A DNA stretch of 64,000 nt from Nosema muscidifuracis (lineage: Eukaryota > Microsporidia > Nosematidae). The DNA lies in NCBI GenBank assembly GCA_028335825.1, contig JAIOKI010000019.1:310001-374000 (forward strand). Reading direction: 5' to 3'. Under the pieces are notes generated by a model. That model was not told the origin of the DNA. It saw only the letters and a program-made list of their open reading frames with translations, and made no database searches. The position numbers and the translations under genes were made by a program. Positions 10,401 through 20,060 of the stretch are shown here, piece by piece (the first letter of the stretch is position 1; the number at the start of each line of letters is the position of its first letter).

Positions 10401-13120
10401 TAAAAAAACTTCTTTACGTTTCTAAGAGCCGACCTTATCGTCCTACCGTCAGCTAATTTAATTTCTACTGATCCAAAAGTCTTTTTAGTAATTATCCCCG
10501 AGTGATTATATTCTGCCGATAGCTTATTTTCTCTACCTATTGGATTATGGTATAAGACTTTATCTCCTACTTTTAATTCATCGCTTCTATATTCATGGTT
10601 GCCATATGATTTCCTGTATTTATCTCTGTGGCTTGAATTCCCTTTATTTATCGCATTATTCCACGCCTCTTTTGGCGTGCACCCTATAGCCCTATGGTAG
10701 GAATCCATGTAGCATTCCACTGTGAAGTCTACGCATCTGCTCCAATCTAGCCTTCCATAGTTCGATATCTTCTTTAACCGATCCATGAAGGTTCGGTTAA
10801 ATCTTTCAATGAGACCGGTCGTAGTAGGACTATATGGTGCTCCATATCTCCATACAAATCCTTTCTCTTGAGATAAGCTTTTTGCCAATCCATTAGAGAA
10901 TTCCTTTCCATTGTCTGTTAGTATTATTTTTGGGGTTCCCAACTCTTCCACAATCTCCCTTACGTTTCTAATCACTTCTTCAGCTTCTTTTGATCTGAGA
11001 GGTCTAACTTCTGCTCTCTTGGTGGCGTGATCTATCATTGTTAATAGATATGAGTGCCCTTGAAAACTTCTGGGTAATGGCCCCACCAGATCAAATTCCC
11101 ACAAATCATTTTTCCGATCTACCCTCACCGAAATAGTTTTCCTCTTAACCTGGCCAAATCCTGATCTCTGGCACACTATACATTTCCGTATTATGTCTTT
11201 AATTTTCCTCCCTAATCCCTTAATGCCTGTCGCTTTTAATTTATATTCCATGGCTTTCTTGGAGCCATGCCCCAGGTCTTGATGTGCTCTTTTTAAAACT
11301 TCATTTTCATTTGTCGACACTTTTTCCTCTCCTTCATTCACTTGCAGAATTTGAAAATTTCCTCGGCTTATATAATCGCTGGGATTATTGATCCCTTTAA
11401 CATGCTCTATTTCCATGTCGAACTCCTGCAGAATAAGAGACCATCTCGCTAATCTGCCTTTTATATTCCTAGACTGAAACAAATATTTTATTGCACTATG
11501 ATCTGTTCTTACTAAAAATCGTTTTCCCAAAAGATAAGGTCTAAAGTTCTGTATTGATTTTATTACTGCTAATAGTTCTTTCTCTGTAGTACAATAATTC
11601 TTCTCCGCCTGAGAGTGTGCTTTGGAGTAGAAACTGATTATTCTCTCTTCACCATCCTGATCTTGGCTCAGTATAGCTCCTATACCGGAATCTGATGCAT
11701 CGGTTGTCAAAATAAATCTTCCATCTCGTCTTGGAAGTCCTAAAGTTTCCGCTTTCCCCAGGTTTCTTTTGAGGTTATTAATGGATCTGATAAAATCTTC
11801 GTCTTCCTTCGCCTTTCCCCAATCGAATTTACTATTTTTCTTAATGAGGCCATATAGGTATACAGAGTCTTCGGTTACATTTCTCATGAATTTACTACAA
11901 TAATTAATCATTCCAAGGAATGATTCTAATTCTTTCTTAGATTCAGGTATTTTTAAGCATTTTATGCTTTCAATTCTTCCCGGATCAATTCTTACTCCAT
12001 CTGCACTCACAATATGTCCCAAAATTTGTATTTCTCTTTTATTGAATTCACATTTTTCATCATTTAGCTTCAGCCCAGCAGATTTTAGTACTTTCAGGAC
12101 CTCCTTAACATCCTCTTTGTGACTTGCTTCATTCTTGCTGTAAATTATTATGTCGTCCATGTAGACCATGGCACACTTATTAAAAAATCCTCTAAGTATT
12201 CTATTCATTGCCCTCTGAAATGTTGCTGGACCATTTACTAAACCAAAAGGCATAACTGTGAATTCAAAAAATCCTTCCTTGCATGCGAAAGCAGTCTTCT
12301 CTATATCTTCTTCCCTCATTTTTATTTGATGATATCCGGATAGAGCATCTAACTTTGAAAAAATAACAGCTCCACTTAAAGCATCTAATATCTCATCAAC
12401 TCTGGGCATTGGATACTTGTCTTTGACAGTGACGTCATTTAATCTTCGATAGTCCACACACAGTCTGTAACTTCCGTTAGCTTTCTTCTTCATTACGATA
12501 GGACTACACCACGGGCTATATGACTCTCTAATAATTCCTTCCTGCAAATACCTCTGAACTATCTTACTGGCCTCCTTCTCAAGTTCTGGGCCAAGTCTGT
12601 ACAATGGAGTCGTTACGGGTTTATTTGTTGTAGTCACAATTTTATGCTCCCCTAGTTTGTTCTTTGTTAAATAGTCTCCCCTCAGCTCTATCTTTTCCTT
12701 CTTTCCTAGGTCAATTTTTGCTTTTTCCTTTAAACAAAATTTAAATCCTAAGATAACCTCTTTCGATATATCATCAGAGACAAAAAATTGTCCTCTGTAA
12801 ACTTTGTCTTTATATACGAATTCTACTGTAGTGACGCCTTCATTCCTGATAATAGTGTTATTCGCAGCCCTTAGTCTGATACCACTGCTCATTATTTCTC
12901 CATTTACATGTTTGCTCTTTATTAAATTTACAGGCGATCCAAGATCAATTAATGCTGGGATAGTCTTGCCTTTTAGCATGAGATTTATATTTAATTTACA
13001 GATTTCGTTCTCTTTGACGCTTGATACAATAAAATATTTCAACTCTTTATTTTCTTCCCAACTGTCATCATCCTTGAGGACATGCACCGATCTAACTGAC
13101 TTGTTGTTCATCTTGTCCAT
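10400..13120 (-). CDS. Ty3/Gypsy Pol polyprotein, 906 aa
   Basis: Retroelement protein. The order is aspartic protease near the N-terminus (ALIDLGSPVNLI), reverse transcriptase with YMDD near the 330s, RNase H (LTTDASDSG), a zinc-binding HHCC integrase domain (HQDLGHGS to CIVCQ), and an integrase core with DLVGP and TDNGKEF. The continuous frame and conserved motifs fit a recent copy. It belongs to the element and not to the host. Confidence 0.95.
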   Translation of the reverse strand: MDKMNNKSVRSVHVLKDDDSWEENKELKYFIVSSVKENEICKLNINLMLKGKTIPALIDLGSPVNLIKSKHVNGEIMSSGIRLRAANNTIIRNEGVTTVEFVYKDKVYRGQFFVSDDISKEVILGFKFCLKEKAKIDLGKKEKIELRGDYLTKNKLGEHKIVTTTNKPVTTPLYRLGPELEKEASKIVQRYLQEGIIRESYSPWCSPIVMKKKANGSYRLCVDYRRLNDVTVKDKYPMPRVDEILDALSGAVIFSKLDALSGYHQIKMREEDIEKTAFACKEGFFEFTVMPFGLVNGPATFQRAMNRILRGFFNKCAMVYMDDIIIYSKNEASHKEDVKEVLKVLKSAGLKLNDEKCEFNKREIQILGHIVSADGVRIDPGRIESIKCLKIPESKKELESFLGMINYCSKFMRNVTEDSVYLYGLIKKNSKFDWGKAKEDEDFIRSINNLKRNLGKAETLGLPRRDGRFILTTDASDSGIGAILSQDQDGEERIISFYSKAHSQAEKNYCTTEKELLAVIKSIQNFRPYLLGKRFLVRTDHSAIKYLFQSRNIKGRLARWSLILQEFDMEIEHVKGINNPSDYISRGNFQILQVNEGEEKVSTNENEVLKRAHQDLGHGSKKAMEYKLKATGIKGLGRKIKDIIRKCIVCQRSGFGQVKRKTISVRVDRKNDLWEFDLVGPLPRSFQGHSYLLTMIDHATKRAEVRPLRSKEAEEVIRNVREIVEELGTPKIILTDNGKEFSNGLAKSLSQEKGFVWRYGAPYSPTTTGLIERFNRTFMDRLKKISNYGRLDWSRCVDFTVECYMDSYHRAIGCTPKEAWNNAINKGNSSHRDKYRKSYGNHEYRSDELKVGDKVLYHNPIGRENKLSAEYNHSGIITKKTFGSVEIKLADGRTIRSALRNVKKFF

Positions 13121-13126
13121 TTTCCT

Positions 13127-13309
13127 TTAATTACAGTTCCTCTTGAAATGTCCGCGCTTCTTGCAATAGTAACACACTATCTCTTTTCCGACCTTGCAGA
13201 CTTCCATATCATTCTCTTGAATTTGTCTACCTGCATGAAAAGTCATTCCAAATCTATTGCTGCAATCTAGTCCCTCACAAGCATTATAAATGTACTCCCA
13301 AGTCATCAT
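13127..13309 (-). CDS. Zinc-knuckle frame of the Ty3 element, 60 aa
   Basis: Ends in CYYCKKRGHFKRNC, a C-x2-C-x4-H-x4-C knuckle typical of Gag nucleocapsid. It sits between the gag-like and pol frames of the element. Confidence 0.8.
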   Translation of the reverse strand: MMTWEYIYNACEGLDCSNRFGMTFHAGRQIQENDMEVCKVGKEIVCYYCKKRGHFKRNCN

Positions 13310-13764
13310 CCCAGGGAATTCATCAATAAATTTCCTCCTATGTCATCTGGCAACCCTCCTATCACATATGTGATCAGTACATTTTCTGGTAGTGTAGCCT
13401 TAAATGCCAGCCTCTTCATTCTATCCAAATATGCTAAGAATGATCCCCCCTTGTAAATTTCCCTAGACAGTTCCTTAATATACCTGATGTCATTCATCTT
13501 CCCTTTAAATCTCTCCATAAACATCTCAATAAGCGATTCAAAGTTCGTATTCCAAGGTATCGATTTGGCCCATACCTTGCCTTCTCCTTCAAGACGTTCT
13601 CTAAAATAAAAAATTTTAGCCTCCTCACTCGGGCTGCTAGCTGCTGCCCAACCCCTTACATGCATTACAAAATCATCCGGGTCGTCCTCCCTGCTGTTTC
13701 TAAATGTTCTCATATTAGCCGTTGTCGCCAAACTGTTGTACGAAGAATGATTGCTAGAAAACAT
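13306..13764 (-). CDS. Gag-like frame of the Ty3 element, 152 aa
   Basis: Begins inside the 5' LTR. It contains the retrotransposon Gag pattern, with a W-A-A stretch, FRERLEGEGKVWAKS and later FLAYLDRMKRLAFKA. It overlaps the following knuckle frame by four bases; Ty3-type elements often place gag and pol in different frames. Confidence 0.8.
   Translation of the reverse strand: MFSSNHSSYNSLATTANMRTFRNSREDDPDDFVMHVRGWAAASSPSEEAKIFYFRERLEGEGKVWAKSIPWNTNFESLIEMFMERFKGKMNDIRYIKELSREIYKGGSFLAYLDRMKRLAFKATLPENVLITYVIGGLPDDIGGNLLMNSLG
13718..13730 (-). other. Putative primer-binding site
   Basis: On the element strand TGGCGACAACGGC, starting with the TGG expected opposite a tRNA CCA end and three bases from the LTR. 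I cannot name the primer tRNA. Confidence 0.5.
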
Positions 13765-13844
13765 ATTTTATTTTAGGGGTTCCTCTTTATGTAACAATGG
13801 TGAATAATTAAGTCATGACGTCACCAAGTTACTTGATCCCAACA
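13734..13844 (-). repeat. 5' LTR of the Ty3 element
   Basis: 111 bases, identical by eye to 10279-10389, followed by the TAAAC target duplication. Confidence 0.93.
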
Positions 13845-13849
13845 TAAAC

Positions 13850-13937
13850 GAAATTAAAATTAATATTTAAGCATGAAATAAAATATACATGACTAAACTA
13901 AAAAACTCTTTTTCTAGTCTGATCAAAGTCTCGAACA
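13850..13937. mobile_element. Old solo-LTR-like repeat, copy 2, right part
   Basis: Continues the alignment to copy 1 after the Ty3 insertion. GAAATAAAATATA and CAAAGTCTCGAACA correspond to GAAACAAAATATA and TAAAGTCTAGACTAACA at 7980-8043. Confidence 0.5.
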
Positions 13938-14730
13938 ACATAGATAAAATAATAAATCAACTGTTTTGTAATTACTTATATTCACTAAATATTATATTAT
14001 TTATATATATAGCTAATTAGAATTAAAAATCAACATTAACTAATACTAGAATATAATAAAAATATAATATTTAATCTAACATGATATAACCATTATTTAC
14101 GTCATTTTTATTTACAATATACACTTGACTTAATTGAAACTAATTATTTGTATACAGTTTAAGATAACTTTTAGCATATTTGTAGATACATAAATCAAAC
14201 TTTCCATTTTATTTAATCCTAAAAAATCATCCTTAACTTTGTGATGTCAGAGATTTATTATTAGAAATATATCAATAATTTAAAAAATTAATTCTTCATC
14301 TAAAAAGATTCTATCATATCGTAAAGCCAAGAAACTTTTTTATTCCTAAGCTATATTGATATTTATAAAATAGTTTTCTTAAACTGAATTGTCTAATTCT
14401 AATATATTGTTATATTAGTTATTAATGATGAGTCATGTTTTTTATTTTAGTTCTATTGAGTACTATTTATTTATTAATTTAATAAATATTATACTTATTG
14501 ACGTGCCTGTTTTATTTTTAATTTTATAGAAAGATATTTGTATTCTTGAAATTTGTCATTTTTTATGCAAATTACTAGTTTATTTTTAGTTTTAGATTGT
14601 TTTATAAATTAATTTTTTTATCATTGCTCTTAATAATTTTTCTTTTTTGTTAAACGTTAATTTTTAAAGTAGATGTTTTTTTTATAATTAAAAAAATAAT
14701 TATGTAATTTTTTTAAATTTAAAAGTTTAA
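13938..14730. other. Gene-free stretch
   Basis: AT-rich with stops in every frame. I see nothing in it. Confidence 0.5.
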
Positions 14731-15606
14731 TTAAACTTCCGATTCGTTTTTTTCTTCAATTTCAGCATTTTTCTTATGGTTGAATCTCTTAAATAACTTA
14801 AACAGTAGAAATCCAAAAATTGATACTAGTATGATTCCTCCAAAGCTTATCATCAGAATTGAAATATTTTGATTAAGAGAACTAGTCAATAATAAAGGAT
14901 CAGAAATATTTTCTGTATAAGAATATCCAATAAGATTATTATCTTCTACCGATCGTATATTCCTTTGTTTGGGATGTAACTCTTCAATACTTAATCCTAA
15001 TTCTGGAAAACCTATCGAATTTTCAATATATTTAAGATGCCTAAAAAATTCAGTATTGTTGCAAACTTCTGGTAAATTAAACTGTAAAACCTGTTTATAG
15101 CAATTATAATCATTTCTACAAAAATCTTTAAGTTGGTAAGCCTTGCATTGTAACTTATCTAAATTTTCATCTTCATTTTCACATAGAGATGTAATTTTTT
15201 CTTGTAATTCTTCTCTTATTTTGGACATCGGAATTTGAACCTTGAATAGATTATACATGATACCATCATAAATTTTTTTACCATGATTTTCACAATCAAT
15301 ATGATTGTTTAAAAGATACAAATTTTCTTTATCGATGTTTAGTCCTACTGTATTGAAAGATGAATTAATAAAGGATTCTCCTAAGCAATCCCGATCACAA
15401 TCACACATTTGTTTAGTCATTTGAACCATACATTTAGGGAAGTTTTCAAGATAGAGTCGATCCTTTTCAGACATTGGTTTAGTTAAATCATTACTCTCAA
15501 TGATTTCATTAAAATTATTTATTTTTTGGTTTCTCCAATTTTCAAATTCCTTAAAATACTCTTCTTTACTGATTGATTCAATTATTTCAGAATGATTTTC
15601 TTCCAT
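14731..15606 (-). CDS. Family A cysteine-rich membrane protein (A2), 291 aa
   Basis: Paralogue of A1. It has the W-R-N motif near residue 25, FPKCMVQMTKQMCDCDRDC, ENLYLLNNHIDC, LCENED, LQCKAY, DFCRN, NCYKQ and VCNN. It lacks the cysteine that the other four carry just before the YD-x-D/E-NL motif. A basic site (RNIRSVED) precedes a single hydrophobic segment at about 250-270, and the protein ends in a charged tail of about 20 residues instead of a second membrane segment. The start has GCCTACA before the ATG, a weaker form of the C-rich signal. It diverges from family B gene B1 at 16716. Confidence 0.85.
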   Translation of the reverse strand: MEENHSEIIESISKEEYFKEFENWRNQKINNFNEIIESNDLTKPMSEKDRLYLENFPKCMVQMTKQMCDCDRDCLGESFINSSFNTVGLNIDKENLYLLNNHIDCENHGKKIYDGIMYNLFKVQIPMSKIREELQEKITSLCENEDENLDKLQCKAYQLKDFCRNDYNCYKQVLQFNLPEVCNNTEFFRHLKYIENSIGFPELGLSIEELHPKQRNIRSVEDNNLIGYSYTENISDPLLLTSSLNQNISILMISFGGIILVSIFGFLLFKLFKRFNHKKNAEIEEKNESEV

Positions 15607-16715
15607 TGTAGGCTCTTAAATTTTTATATTTATACTTTTTAATTAATAATATATGCGTAATTTAGAAATTTTAATATAAATTGCAACCTTTATTAATAAA
15701 TGATTTAATTTTTTTAAAATTCTAAATTTGCACCAATTTATTGTAAAAAAATCATGTAAATTTACTTGCTACTTCATACTAAAGTTTATTTTGTTTTTAA
15801 GTCAATGATTTTTTTTCTTTGCTTAAAACTATTTTACATGTCATGTTGAGCTATTAAGCAAATTAAATTTTTTATAAATTAAATATTTTTTTAATTTTCA
15901 AAATTACTCTTTTTATATTATTGTTTAATACTAAGAATTCATTATATTATATTTAATATTTTAATTTATAAATGTTTTAATTAACTGTAATATAATAAAT
16001 GAAAGTTCTTTTTGTTAAAAATTGATACAAAAATATATTTTTATATTATTTATTTATTACATCAACATTTCATGTGAAATGTATAAAATTACAAAGTAGT
16101 TAAATAATTTTTCCAAAATACTTTAATAATTAAATTTCATATTATAATATTTTTATTAATATGAATATCGACAATCAGATAAAAAGAATATGAAACAAAG
16201 AAGTATTAAGATATTACGAGGAGAAATAATAAACTCAAAATCCTGAATTTATTTTACAGATGTGTATACATAATGGGTATTACTGCACAAAAGTACATTT
16301 GTTAAATTGATTTCAATAATGTGTATAGAAGAGAATAAAATTTATAACAAATATTCGTTTGAAAAGAAATGTTCATAAGAAAGAAAAGATTTTAAAATTT
16401 AATTAAACAAGTTTTTTTATAATCTAAAAGCAATAATTTTTACTGAGAATATACTAAATATTTTATGTTCAAAAACCTTTAAATAATTTTTTTTTGTTCA
16501 TAATTAAATAGCGATATAGCTTTGTAGTAATTTATAAGTCAAAAGATCTCTAAAATTACGTAATTTGTTTATCTATGTCTTTTAAAATAAAATTTTATTT
16601 GATTAATCTTTAACATAGATATAAGAAAAATATAGAATATTTTCATTTTCAAAGCTTTGGTTTATAATAATTAAAAATCGATTAATTTTTTTATTTTTTA
16701 ATATTTACCCTTATT
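15607..16715. other. Divergent intergenic region
   Basis: Lies between A2 and B1, which point away from each other. AT-rich; I see no gene. ACCC at 16707-16710 is the start-proximal motif of B1. Confidence 0.5.
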
Positions 16716-18332
16716 TTGTTGTTTTTATTTATTTTTCAGATAACAGCTTCATTAGATGCTCCTTTTTGTATACATTGCAGAATAAATGATATTATTCAAA
16801 TTTCTAATACAAATTATGATTATAAGATAGTTCATTTAAAGGTAAATGATGATGTAGTAGAAATTAGAGATTTTAATAATTACAACGTGCTGTTAGATAA
16901 ATTTAAGTTAGATGATTGTTTAAAAAATATCTTGATTTTAATGAGAGATTTGTCTAGTAAACATTATATAGAAGATAGAATATTTTTTTTGTTAGAAGAC
17001 ACATACTCTAGATCTAAATGGAAATCAAATCATCTATTCATGACACTTAGATATCTAAAATATTTAAAATATCCTGTTTTAAGAGAATGTATAGGAATTA
17101 AAGAAAATGAATGTGAGCTGACTGATATTATTAGATTTTTATATTTAGTCAGATTATTAGACTTTCTTTGGAATATTGAACAATTAGATAGCCTAAGTTT
17201 ATTACAGAATATGCAGAAAAATTATGAAGATTCTGAACTTTTTATAGAATGGTTATCAAATAATTGTACAGTAGAGAAAGTAGTAAAATTCATGGAGGAT
17301 ATGCTAATATCAAGAAATAGGTATTTATATTTCTATCAGGAGAATCTTTCAAATTTTATAGTTGATCTGAAATCAATTTTAATTGATATATACAAATCAG
17401 ATGATGAATATACAAATAAGTGTGTGGAGACAATTAATTATATGTTCAATTTATTCGATCATTACGAGTTTGAAATAATTGATATTTCTTTGTTTAATCG
17501 TATAAATATATCAGATAATATAAAACTTATAAATTATTTTATTGATAAAAGAGTTGATGCAGAATTAATAATTAAAAATCGAGAACAGCGATTGTATATC
17601 GAAACTGTACTGAAATATAATGATAAACTTCTATTTATAGAAATATTTACAACATTTTGTAATCTGAGAAATAATGACGCTTATAAATTAGTTTTTGATA
17701 TTCTAAACAAATACGAAGAAACTATGAATTTTATAGATATGGTAAATATCGAAATAATTTTAAGAAATATTAAGAAGAGCTTAGAACAAAATGAAGAATA
17801 TGTTGATGAATTTGATTCATTTATAAAGAGTATTAGTATCAAAGAATACAATAATTTTCTTGAGGTATTTATTGAAGCCATAATCAAAGGTGATAGAGAA
17901 ATTTTGTTGATTCTCTTACAAGAAAAAATTACTGATCCAATTTTTAATATCTTATTTAATAATTTGATAAATACAAATATATTTCCTAATGAGGAACAAA
18001 ATATGAAAATTAGATATAGTCAGAAATTTGATCTAAATGAAGAAGATGTATTTATATTAATAAACAAATCAAGATATCTTAGTGAAACAAATGATTTTAA
18101 AGTTTTAATATGTTGGATATATTTTAGTTTACTAAATGATAAAAATCTTGCTAAGGCTTTAAACTTAGAGATCGATGATTTAAGAAAATATATAATGAGT
18201 CTTAAACTTGAAAAAAATGTAGCATTTGAGTCATTCGTTGACAAAAAAAATTTAATTAAGTATTTAAAATATCAGATGGATATAAATTTTGAAATGTGTT
18301 CTGTATTGTCTTATAATAAAGTCTCAAATTAA
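16716..18332 (+). CDS. Family B secreted protein (B1), 538 aa, no ATG at expected start
   Basis: A helical leucine-, isoleucine- and asparagine-rich protein with a hydrophobic N-terminus (LFLFIFQITAS) that acts as a signal peptide. That N-terminus lines up codon by codon with the start of B2 (MIFLYIYYITSS). The codon aligned to the B2 ATG is TTG here, five bases after TTTACCC, and no in-frame ATG lies between the preceding stop (16683-16685) and this point. Either TTG is used, or the start codon has been lost, or there is a sequence error. No enzyme motif is visible. It is the most diverged of the family B members. Confidence 0.75.
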   Translation: MLFLFIFQITASLDAPFCIHCRINDIIQISNTNYDYKIVHLKVNDDVVEIRDFNNYNVLLDKFKLDDCLKNILILMRDLSSKHYIEDRIFFLLEDTYSRSKWKSNHLFMTLRYLKYLKYPVLRECIGIKENECELTDIIRFLYLVRLLDFLWNIEQLDSLSLLQNMQKNYEDSELFIEWLSNNCTVEKVVKFMEDMLISRNRYLYFYQENLSNFIVDLKSILIDIYKSDDEYTNKCVETINYMFNLFDHYEFEIIDISLFNRINISDNIKLINYFIDKRVDAELIIKNREQRLYIETVLKYNDKLLFIEIFTTFCNLRNNDAYKLVFDILNKYEETMNFIDMVNIEIILRNIKKSLEQNEEYVDEFDSFIKSISIKEYNNFLEVFIEAIIKGDREILLILLQEKITDPIFNILFNNLINTNIFPNEEQNMKIRYSQKFDLNEEDVFILINKSRYLSETNDFKVLICWIYFSLLNDKNLAKALNLEIDDLRKYIMSLKLEKNVAFESFVDKKNLIKYLKYQMDINFEMCSVLSYNKVSN

Positions 18333-18538
18333 AATGATATTTTATTAAAAAATAAACTTTTAACAAATAAAAATCAAGTATTTTTTTAACAAATATAAAT
18401 AATATTTGTAGACGAGGATTGAATATGTCACAAGACAGCTATAAAAGATAACAATAAAGTAGAGATATATTTATTAGTATATGATGTTTAATACCAATCT
18501 CAATTTTTTAAAGAATAATTTAATTATGAAAAAGACAA

Positions 18539-18558
18539 ACGTGTTCAAATAAACACGT
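18539..18558. other. Short perfect inverted repeat
   Basis: ACGTGTT and AACACGT separated by six bases, about 200 bases after the B1 stop. Could be a transcript-end hairpin or chance. Confidence 0.3.
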
Positions 18559-20053
18559 CACATAATAAAAAAGACGATTTGTCAGATTTAAAATATTTTA
18601 CGAAGTTAAAAACCTTTTTAATATTTGGGTCTCTATTTCAATAAATACAAAATACGTCACTATATTAATAATAATTAAGACATATGGAAGACATAGGAAT
18701 GAAGAAAAATAAATTATATGTAACAAGACTGACTATAAGGGACTAAATAATTGTTTATCAATGACTAAAAAATAACAAAAAGTACAAAGCTTAATGTATT
18801 TCAACTATATCATGATATTTTAATCTATTTTAAGTGAAAATAATAATAAATAATAAAAAAAGTTATAATTATGTTCTTTCATATCCATTTAAATTACTTT
18901 TATTTTTAAACAATCAACGATAATAATTAAGATTATCAGATCAATTCTAAAATAATATAACAAATTTTTAACCGATCTCTTATGTGATGTGTTAATAGTT
19001 TTATTTTTATTAGTGTCATACATCCTAAAAACTAGGGTTCTTTTTGTAAAATTTTTAAAATATCAACAGGATGTATTCAAATCTTATAAATTAATTGTGT
19101 TTTTATCTATGTAAAGAAAAAGACTAATTAAGATTCATTTGTTTATTGATTAAATATAAATAATTTGAACATAAAGTATTATAATATAGACTTAGCATAA
19201 TTTACTTTAGTCATATTATAATTTAAAATGTCATTTATTTAAATATCTGATATTCTTAAAATCAAAACAGTTTCATTTTATGACACATATTTTATAGATT
19301 CGATATTTCTTGTGCTGTTAATTAAAATATTATTTTCGTAGCTATTATAAAATTTATTTATATTTGCATAACCTTTGCTTATTTCAACAATCATTGAAAC
19401 TTTATATTCTTTATAAATTATTATATTAATTTTAGAAAATATGTAATTCATTTTAGAGTATTTTAGAGAATAAATGATGAAGAATCAACCAAAATTAAAA
19501 AATATTTTATTTGATAAAATACATTGATTTATCTAGAGTACATAAATAATTTGAGGTTAATAGAATGATCATCTGAAGTCTTATACTAGAAATAAGTATA
19601 ATAACACGGGACCAGTAGAAAACTTTTATATGTTCATCTTAATGATTTACAAATCGATTATATAAAGAAGGTTATTTAAATTTATTGATGTATTTTATTT
19701 CTCCTAATTTTTTTAATAAAAGCAATAACTTTTCCATCTCAAATCAAGAATCTACTTTTATTATTGAGGAAATAAAAATAAAAACAATGTTGAATTTCAA
19801 ACTTTTTATATGGATATTTATGATTAAATTTACCCTAAAAATTACAATATAGTACTCATCTTTTTCAGAGTTAATTACAGGCTATATTAAAATGTAGAGT
19901 CATTGATTAATTCACTTTGAATAAAAAATTAATATTTTAATGTATTATGTATTGATATAGAAGTTTTTACTTGTCTTTTTGATTTTTAACTCATTACTCT
20001 TAAATGGTATTATTATTTTCTCCTTGATATTTTTTAATTAAAATATATTTTAA

Positions 20054-20056
20054 CCC
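20054..20056 (+). promoter_or_regulatory. CCC start-proximal motif
   Basis: TTTTAACCC four bases before the ATG of the membrane HECT gene. Confidence 0.6.
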
Positions 20057-20060
20057 ATTA

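Larger units (their letters stand above)
10279..13844 (-). mobile_element. Ty3/Gypsy LTR retrotransposon, nearly whole, recent
   Basis: Bounded by two identical 111-base LTRs that start TGTTG and end CAACA, with a 5-base target duplication TAAAC on both sides (10274-10278 and 13845-13849). It lies on the minus strand. It contains a gag-like frame, a zinc-knuckle frame and a long pol frame in protease, reverse transcriptase, RNase H, integrase order, which is the Ty3/Gypsy order. A primer-site-like TGGCGACAACGGC lies three bases inside the 5' LTR and a polypurine tract adjoins the 3' LTR. Identical LTRs suggest a young insertion. It looks close to whole, with at most one or two breaks. It is visibly richer in G and C than its surroundings. 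Confidence 0.95.
18333..20060. other. Gene-free stretch
   Basis: 1.7 kb between B1 and the membrane HECT gene. Apart from a small perfect hairpin at 18539-18558 I see nothing in it. Confidence 0.5.

Noticed and set aside
16700-16740. TTTTTCAG at the B1 start as an intron end
   Set aside because: No matching 5' splice site after an upstream ATG, and the signal peptide aligns with B2 without an intron.
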